Below are positions 58,771-64,000 of a stretch of DNA of 64,000 bases, piece after piece. Made by a program: the position numbers and the translations under genes. Under the pieces are notes generated by a model. It was not told where the DNA came from and did no database searches. It saw only the letters and a list, made by a program, of their open reading frames with translations. The stretch is from Pseudomonas rubra (GTDB lineage: Bacteria > Pseudomonadota > Gammaproteobacteria > Pseudomonadales > Pseudomonadaceae), in NCBI RefSeq assembly GCF_028656935.1, contig NZ_JAMDGZ010000018.1:62001-126000 (forward strand). Reading direction: 5' to 3'. Numbering within the stretch: position 1 is the first letter of the stretch; each line of letters opens with the position of its first letter.

Positions 58771-59928
58771 ATGAAAACCAGCAAAATGCGCAAGATCAGC
58801 CTCGCCATCGCCGCAGCCCTGGTGCTCGGCATCACCCTGTATGCCGTCCAGGCCCCGGCCAAACCGCCGCAGTACATCACTGCGGTGGTTGAGCGGGGCG
58901 ACATTGAAAATGCCGTGCTCGCCAGCGGCATGCTCGAAGGCGTCAAGCAGGTGGATGTCGGCGCCCAGGTCTCCGGGCAGTTGAAGTCGCTCAAGGTCAA
59001 GCTGGGCGACAAGGTCAGCGAGGGCCAGTGGCTGGCCGAGATTGACCCGCTGGTGCTGCGCAATACCCTGCGCCAGGCCGAGGTCGACGAAGAAAAGCTG
59101 CAGGCCGAGCGACGTTCGGCCCTGGCCCAGTTGACCCAGGCCAGAAGCGTCTACGAGCGCTACCGGGAACTGCAGAGCGACGAGGCGATCTCGCGCCAGG
59201 ATTACGAGAACTCCGAGTCCGGGTACCTGGTGCAGCAAGCGGCGGTACGCTCACTGGATGCGCAGATCAAGAGTGCGCGGGTCGAGATCGACACGGCCAG
59301 GGTCAACCTGGGCTACACCCGCATCAACGCACCGATCAATGGCCATGTGGTCGGCATCGTCACCCAGGAAGGCCAGACGGTGATTGCCAACCAACTGGCG
59401 CCGGTGCTGCTCAAACTGGCTGACCTGGACACCATGACCATCAAGGCCCAGGTCTCGGAAGCCGATGTGATCCACATCAGCCCCGGGCAACCGGTGTACT
59501 TCACCATCCTGGGCGAGGACAAGCGCTACCATGCCACGCTGCGCGGCACTGAGCCGGCCCCCCAAGGCTATGCGCAAAGCGCCGACAAGAACGCCAGCGG
59601 GGGTGGCAAGCAGAGCAGCGCGGTGTTCTACAACGCCTTGTTCGAGGTGCCCAACCCGGAGCATCGCCTACGCATCTCGATGACCGCCCAGGTGCATATC
59701 GTCCTCGACACCGCCGAGGGCGTGTTGACTGTGCCGGTGGCGGCGCTGGGTCCGCGCAACGGCGATGGCAGCTACCCGGTGAAAGTCCTCGACGACAAAG
59801 GCTTTGCCCAGGTGCGTAACGTCCAGGCCGGGATCAACAATAACGTCAAGGTGCAGATCCGCCAGGGCCTTGCCGAAGGCGACCGGGTAGTGATCGGTGA
59901 TCCGGTCACGCAGGAGGCGGGCGCATGA
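58771..59928 (+). CDS. macA: MacA-like periplasmic adaptor of the lipopeptide exporter
   Basis: This is a membrane fusion protein of 385 residues from MKTSKMRKISLAIAAALVLGITLYAVQ, with one N-terminal membrane anchor. It has a lipoyl/biotinyl-like half (GDIENAVLASGMLEGVKQVDVGAQVSGQLKSLKVKLGDKVSEGQ), an alpha-helical hairpin (about 100-180) and beta-barrel segments with VTQEGQTVIA. The start at 58771 follows AGG at 6 bases and gives a normal N-terminus. An in-frame ATG at 58732, overlapping the NRPS 3 stop, would add 13 residues and is the main alternative. Adaptors of this type act with MacB downstream of Pseudomonas lipopeptide NRPS genes. The stop overlaps the MacB start. Confidence 0.92.
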   Translation: MKTSKMRKISLAIAAALVLGITLYAVQAPAKPPQYITAVVERGDIENAVLASGMLEGVKQVDVGAQVSGQLKSLKVKLGDKVSEGQWLAEIDPLVLRNTLRQAEVDEEKLQAERRSALAQLTQARSVYERYRELQSDEAISRQDYENSESGYLVQQAAVRSLDAQIKSARVEIDTARVNLGYTRINAPINGHVVGIVTQEGQTVIANQLAPVLLKLADLDTMTIKAQVSEADVIHISPGQPVYFTILGEDKRYHATLRGTEPAPQGYAQSADKNASGGGKQSSAVFYNALFEVPNPEHRLRISMTAQVHIVLDTAEGVLTVPVAALGPRNGDGSYPVKVLDDKGFAQVRNVQAGINNNVKVQIRQGLAEGDRVVIGDPVTQEAGA

Positions 59929-61934
59929 GCATGGACATGACCGCTGAGTTGCGCCCGCACACTGCTGCTGCGGCAAAGGCCGCAGAGCCGCTGCTGCGCT
60001 TGCAGGGCGTCAGCCGCAGCTTTCGCGCAGGCGACCGGGAGTTCCTGGCGCTCAAGGACATCGACCTGCAGATCGACAGCGGCGAGCTGGTGGCGATCAT
60101 CGGTGCCTCCGGCTCGGGCAAGTCGACCCTGATGAACATCCTCGGTTGTCTGGATCACGCCAGCAGCGGCAGCTACCAGGTCGGCGGCCAGGAAACCCGC
60201 GCCCTGGACAGCGATGCCCTGGCGGCGCTGCGGCGCGACCATTTTGGCTTTATCTTTCAGCGCTACCACCTGCTGGCGCACCTGGACGCCCTGCATAACG
60301 TCGAGATTCCCGCCGTGTACGCCGGCACACCGCCGGCCCAGCGCCACCAGCGCGCCCGTGACCTGCTGACCCGCCTGGGCCTGGCCGGGCACCTGGCACA
60401 CCGGCCCAGCCAGTTATCGGGTGGGCAACAGCAGCGGGTGAGTATCTGCCGGGCGTTGATGAACGGCGGCCAGGTGATCCTCGCCGACGAGCCCACCGGG
60501 GCACTGGACAGCCACAGCGGCAAGGAGGTGATGAACATCCTCCTGGAACTGCACGCCGCCGGGCACACGGTGATCCTGGTGACCCATGACCCCAAGGTCG
60601 CCGCCCACGCCGAGCGAGTGATCGAGGTCAGCGACGGGCAGATTGTCGCGGACCGGCGCACGGTTCGCCCGCCTGCAACCGCCTCGGTCAGCGAGCCTGC
60701 GGCGCAGGCACATGCAGGGCGCCGCCTGGTGGCCAGCCTGGGGTTGTTTCGCGAAGCCTTCAAGATGGCCTGGATCGCCTTGCTCTCGCACCGTATGCGG
60801 ACCTTGCTGACCATGCTCGGGATCGTCATCGGCATCACCTCGGTGGTCTCCATCTCGGCCATCGGCGAGGGCGCCAAGGGCTACGTGCTCAAGGACATCC
60901 AGGCGATCGGCAGCAACACCATCGATATCTTTTCGGGGAGCAACTTCGGCGATAGCCGGGCCAAGGCCATCGAAACCCTGGTCCCGGCGGATGTGGTCGC
61001 GCTCAACGCGCTGTATTACGTCGACAGCGCCACCCCGGTGATCGGCCAGAGCACCCTGGTGCGCTATCGCAACCTGGATGTCGATGTACAGCTCAACGGC
61101 GTCAGCGAGCGTTATTTCCAGGTGCGCAACATTCCCCTGGCCGCCGGTATCGTCTTCAGTGCCGAGGATGCCCAGCGCCAGGCGCAGGTGGTGGTGATCG
61201 ACCACAACACCCGCAAGCGTCTGTTTGGCCAGGGTGTCGACCCGCTGGGGCAGGTGATCCTGGTCGGCAACCTGCCGTGTACGGTGATCGGCGTGACCGC
61301 GCTGAACAAGAACCTGTTCGTCGCCAGCAACACTCTGAACATCTGGCTGCCCTACGAGACGGCTGCGGGCCGGGTGCTGGGCCAGCGCCACCTGGACAGC
61401 ATCAGCGTGCGGGTCAAGGACGGTGTGCCGAGCAAACGGGTGGAGGAGGAAGTGACCAAGCTGATGCTGCAGCGCCACGGCACCAAAGACTTCTTCACCA
61501 ACAACCTCGACAGCATCATGCAAACGATGCAAAAAACCAGCCGCTCGCTGACCCTGCTGCTGTCGTTGATCGCGGTGATTTCGCTGGTGGTGGGTGGCAT
61601 CGGGGTGATGAACATCATGCTGGTCTCGGTGACCGAGCGGACCCGGGAGATCGGCATCCGCATGGCGGTGGGTGCGCGCCAGTCGGATATCCGCCAGCAG
61701 TTCCTGGTGGAGGCGGTGATGGTCTGCCTGTTCGGCGGCGTGGTCGGCATCGCCTTGTCGTACGGGATCGGTTACCTGTTCGAGTTGTTCGTCAAACAAT
61801 GGGAGATGGTGTTTTCGCCGGGCTCGATCGTCATGGCCTTTGCCTGTTCGAGCCTGATCGGGGTGCTGTTCGGCTTCGTGCCGGCGCGCAATGCCGCGCG
61901 CCTGGACCCGATCGAGGCACTGGCGCGCGATTGA
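59925..61934 (+). CDS. macB: MacB-like ABC transporter (ATPase plus permease) for lipopeptide export
   Basis: The 669-residue fusion has an N-terminal ABC ATPase with Walker A GASGSGKST (60-68), the signature QLSGGQQQRV (near 165) and Walker B VILADEP. It has MacB-type topology: one helix after the ATPase (near 290-310), a large periplasmic domain, and three C-terminal helices containing SLIAVISLVVGGIGVMNIMLVSVTERTREIGIRMAVGAR. It starts on the MacA stop (ATGA). With MacA it should pump the lipopeptide from the periplasm through an outer-membrane channel, which is not encoded in this window. In-frame Met codons at residues 3 and 5 are possible alternatives. Confidence 0.94.
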   Translation: MSMDMTAELRPHTAAAAKAAEPLLRLQGVSRSFRAGDREFLALKDIDLQIDSGELVAIIGASGSGKSTLMNILGCLDHASSGSYQVGGQETRALDSDALAALRRDHFGFIFQRYHLLAHLDALHNVEIPAVYAGTPPAQRHQRARDLLTRLGLAGHLAHRPSQLSGGQQQRVSICRALMNGGQVILADEPTGALDSHSGKEVMNILLELHAAGHTVILVTHDPKVAAHAERVIEVSDGQIVADRRTVRPPATASVSEPAAQAHAGRRLVASLGLFREAFKMAWIALLSHRMRTLLTMLGIVIGITSVVSISAIGEGAKGYVLKDIQAIGSNTIDIFSGSNFGDSRAKAIETLVPADVVALNALYYVDSATPVIGQSTLVRYRNLDVDVQLNGVSERYFQVRNIPLAAGIVFSAEDAQRQAQVVVIDHNTRKRLFGQGVDPLGQVILVGNLPCTVIGVTALNKNLFVASNTLNIWLPYETAAGRVLGQRHLDSISVRVKDGVPSKRVEEEVTKLMLQRHGTKDFFTNNLDSIMQTMQKTSRSLTLLLSLIAVISLVVGGIGVMNIMLVSVTERTREIGIRMAVGARQSDIRQQFLVEAVMVCLFGGVVGIALSYGIGYLFELFVKQWEMVFSPGSIVMAFACSSLIGVLFGFVPARNAARLDPIEALARD

Positions 61935-61949
61935 GGCCGGCGCCCTTGC

Positions 61950-62591
61950 TCAGGCGTCGGCATACATCCAGCGCAGTAACCCATGGCGGCCACTGATTCC
62001 CAGCTTGATCGCCGCCCGGCGCAGGTAGCTTTCCACCGTGTTGACCTTGAGTTCCAGGCGCTCGGCCTGCTCCGGTGCGGTATGCCCGGCCAGCAGGCCG
62101 AGGCATACCTGGCACTCGCGTTGCGACAGCACCAGGGCCGACTGGCTCAGGCGCTCGAGAAAACGCTGCTGCAGCCGCTCCGGCCCGCTGCGCTCGGTGG
62201 CAGTGGGCTGCAAGGCATTGATGTGCTTGTCCAGCATGGGCAGCAGCAAGGGCGAGATGTCTTCCAGATGGCCGCGTTCGCGCGCCGAGAACCCGTGAGC
62301 GGCGCGCAACACACGGATCTCGTGGCTATGGCCGTCCTTGCGGCGAATCAAGTGCAGGCGTGACGGGTCGCTGAAGTCGCCGTCGGGACACGGCTCGGAG
62401 GAAAACACCGTTTCACTGATCAGGTTAGCGTCGCCGTTGTAGGCGCAAGAGGTGACGCAGAGCGGGCGGATCTGCATGGCGTCGATGGTCAGATGGGCCT
62501 GGATCAGGTCGTGCAACATGCGCGGGAACTGGCGGCTGCCGGTGCTGGCAATGACTTTGCCGATCTGCGGGAAGAGCAAGTGCGAATTCAT
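61950..62591 (-). CDS. Second LuxR-family regulator, downstream of the lipopeptide operon
   Basis: This is a 213-residue LuxR-type protein with a C-terminal HTH (about 150-205: LSQRECQVCLGLLAGHTAPEQAERLELKVNTVESYLRRAAIKLGISGRHGLLRWM) and no recognisable autoinducer-binding domain. A pair of LuxR genes flanking the NRPS and macAB genes is typical of several Pseudomonas lipopeptide loci. The ATG at 62591 was preferred because GGA lies 7 bases upstream, inside an RsmA/E consensus. An upstream in-frame ATG at 62603 (adding MDDT) has no ribosome binding site. It is convergent with MacB (15-base gap) and follows the LysR gene on the same strand by about 150 bases. Confidence 0.9.
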   Translation of the reverse strand: MNSHLLFPQIGKVIASTGSRQFPRMLHDLIQAHLTIDAMQIRPLCVTSCAYNGDANLISETVFSSEPCPDGDFSDPSRLHLIRRKDGHSHEIRVLRAAHGFSARERGHLEDISPLLLPMLDKHINALQPTATERSGPERLQQRFLERLSQSALVLSQRECQVCLGLLAGHTAPEQAERLELKVNTVESYLRRAAIKLGISGRHGLLRWMYADA

Positions 62592-62595
62592 CGTG

Positions 62596-62605
62596 TCATC
62601 CATGA
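62596..62605 (-). promoter_or_regulatory. RsmA/RsmE-type binding site at the start of the second luxR gene
   Basis: The minus strand reads TCATGGATGA, again a full match to (A/U)CANGGANG(U/A). Its GGA is the only plausible Shine-Dalgarno element for the ATG at 62591. It also overlaps the alternative ATG at 62603. Confidence 0.65.
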
Positions 62606-62751
62606 GGTTCGGTGGTGCAGTGACCCGCCGGCGTCTGGGGCTCCATCCTGGGCCTGCGGCGGGTGGTGCTAGCTATCCTAGTACAAGGATTGGGTGACGG
62701 TAGGGTGAATGGCGGTAATGGCGTAATAATGGCCACTTTGCGGTAAAGCGC

Positions 62752-63636
62752 CTACTGGGCAAACAGCAGCTCGGCGAAGCGGTCGGCCATGGTTGGCTTG
62801 GACTGGGCAGGCCAGATGGCACTGAGTTCGAAATGCGGCAAGTCGGCGCCATCGCGGATCTCGCTGTATTTCATGCCATCGAACTGCAAGGCCTGCACCG
62901 TTGCCGGCAACAGTGAAACCCCACGGCCGGCAGCAACGTAGGCGACGACTGTCAGGGTGCGGTTGGCCTCCTGGATAATCTGGATCGGGTGCCCGAGGCG
63001 GCGAAACGTGGCCAAAATGGCATTTCGAATCAAGGGCAACTGCTGTTCCGGAAACCACACCAGGCCTGTTGCGGCAAGCTGCTCCATGCTTACCCTGCCG
63101 TCATCGCCCACGGCATAGCCACTGGGTAGCACGGCAATCAACGGGTCCTGGCTGATGAGCTTCTCGCGCATGTTGCCCTGGATCGACACGGGGGTATGCA
63201 GCAGGCCGATATCAATTTCGCCCCGTTGCAGAGCAAGGCCCTGCTCGGCATTGCTCATCTCTCGTAGCACGACCTCGACACCTGGATAGCTTGCCTGCAT
63301 GCGGTCAAGCGCACGGGGCAGGGCGCCGAACAATGCCGTGGAGACAAAACCAATGATCAGGCGACCCGCGCGTTTGGCACCGATGGCGCGTGCGCGCTGG
63401 GTGGCTGAGTCGATCCTGGCCAGGCTCACGCGGATGTCATCGATGATCGCAGTGGCGGCCGAGGTCAACTGTGCACCGCGCCGCGAACGTTCGAACAGCT
63501 TGACCCCCAGCTCCTTTTCCATGCGCACCAGGGCCTGGCTCAGCGCAGGCTGGGCGATGCCCAGATGTTCGGCGGCGCGGGTGATACTGCCAGTGTCGGC
63601 AATCGCCAGGAAATAGCGCAGGTGACGGTTTTCCAT
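62752..63636 (-). CDS. LysR-family transcriptional regulator
   Basis: The 294-residue protein has the LysR winged HTH at residues 1-62 (MENRHLRYFLAIADTGSITRAAEHLGIAQPALSQALVRMEKELGVKLFERSRRG). A periplasmic-binding-protein-like effector domain follows (about 90-290). It is divergent from the amidohydrolase gene at the right edge, the usual arrangement for a LysR regulator and its target. The effector is unknown. A link to the lipopeptide locus is not indicated. Confidence 0.92.
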   Translation of the reverse strand: MENRHLRYFLAIADTGSITRAAEHLGIAQPALSQALVRMEKELGVKLFERSRRGAQLTSAATAIIDDIRVSLARIDSATQRARAIGAKRAGRLIIGFVSTALFGALPRALDRMQASYPGVEVVLREMSNAEQGLALQRGEIDIGLLHTPVSIQGNMREKLISQDPLIAVLPSGYAVGDDGRVSMEQLAATGLVWFPEQQLPLIRNAILATFRRLGHPIQIIQEANRTLTVVAYVAAGRGVSLLPATVQALQFDGMKYSEIRDGADLPHFELSAIWPAQSKPTMADRFAELLFAQ

Positions 63637-63647
63637 AAGCTCACGAT

Positions 63648-63694
63648 ATGAAAATAGATCGTTGACATAATAGATGTCAATCCAAGATTTTCAT
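63648..63694. promoter_or_regulatory. Nested symmetric operator between lysR and the amidohydrolase gene
   Basis: The inner inverted repeat TTGACATAATAGATGTCAA (63662-63680) and outer arms ATGAAAAT (63648-63655) and ATTTTCAT (63687-63694) share the same centre at 63671. The inner arms are also TTGACA -35 boxes on both strands. On the minus strand TTGACA is followed 18 bases later by TATTTT, a good sigma-70 pair for lysR. This suggests autoregulation and control of the divergent gene from one site. Confidence 0.65.
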
Positions 63695-63759
63695 AGGATG
63701 ACGTCATGGATCGGATCCAATAAGCCTTGCACACAGGCAGGCAGTAAAAAGGAAGTGCA

Positions 63760-64000
63760 ATGACCAGGGATGGCGAAACAACGATCAGCCAGGATCAAGC
63801 AGCCGAGGGGTTTGCCGATCGTTGGTGCGTTCAAGACGCGCCTGCGGCGGTCGCGATAGACAGCCACGCTCACGTCTTCATCCAGGGCTTGCCTCTGGCC
63901 CGGGAACGGCGGCATACGCCGGACTACAACGCCAGCGTGGATGACTATGCGCAACAGCTGGCGGCCAACCGGATTTCCCATGGTGTTTTGGTGCAGCCGA
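63760..64000 (+). CDS. Amidohydrolase-family (TIM-barrel metal-dependent hydrolase) protein, 3' end missing
   Basis: An open frame runs from ATG 63760 off the right edge (80 codons visible). AAAGGAA lies just upstream. After a short N-terminus it reads VAIDSHAHVFIQGLPLARERRHTPDYNASVDDY; the HAH is the HxH metal site of amidohydrolase-2 proteins. The LARERRHTPDYNAS context resembles lactone hydrolases of aromatic degradation such as 2-pyrone-4,6-dicarboxylate or sulfomuconolactone hydrolases, but the substrate cannot be assigned from this piece. It is probably controlled by the divergent LysR protein. Confidence 0.75.
   Translation, partial: MTRDGETTISQDQAAEGFADRWCVQDAPAAVAIDSHAHVFIQGLPLARERRHTPDYNASVDDYAQQLAANRISHGVLVQP

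Overview
Organism: GC-rich DNA with Pseudomonas-type REP sequences, LuxR-type lipopeptide regulators and NRPS modules using dual condensation/epimerisation domains points to a fluorescent Pseudomonas; the P. putida group is plausible but is not proven by this window. Layout: (1) 1-7534 is a co-oriented run with the 3' end of a TPR/haem c protein, a MoxR ATPase, a DUF58 protein, a DUF4381 protein, two VWA proteins and a BatD-like protein. (2) 7576-12850 has a secreted HAD phosphatase, a secreted sulfatase closed by a clear terminator, and a fused transporter/spermidine-synthase-like protein. (3) 12851-14149 (minus) is a FadL/OmpP1-type outer-membrane protein. (4) 14350-62603 is a complete lipopeptide locus: a LuxR regulator (minus), three NRPS genes with 2, 7 and 4 modules, MacA/MacB-type export genes, and a second LuxR regulator (minus). 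(5) The right edge has a LysR regulator divergent from a truncated amidohydrolase gene. How it works: a starter C domain should load a (3-hydroxy) fatty acid onto Leu1, 13 modules extend the chain, and tandem thioesterases release it. Reading the A-domain pocket residues gives Leu-Glu(Glx)-Leu-Leu-Leu-Ser-Val-Leu-Gln-Leu-Leu-Gln-Ile. From memory, the last eight residues equal the macrocycle of xantholysin (Ser to Ile), while the segment between Glu2 and Ser is three Leu instead of Gln-Val-Leu-Gln. The product is therefore predicted to be a 13-residue, 8-ring xantholysin relative. The three Leu modules are near-identical tandem copies of about 3.1 kb. Most notable anomalies: the 22-kb middle NRPS gene is broken twice as sequenced, once by an exact 16-bp tandem duplication (22995-23026) and once by a missing single G (about 32525). 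Several of its C domains carry REP-derived DNA translated in frame at the same loop. Both LuxR genes have a full match to the RsmA/RsmE binding consensus at their ribosome binding sites. None of the database comparisons named here were run; known structures are recalled from the literature.
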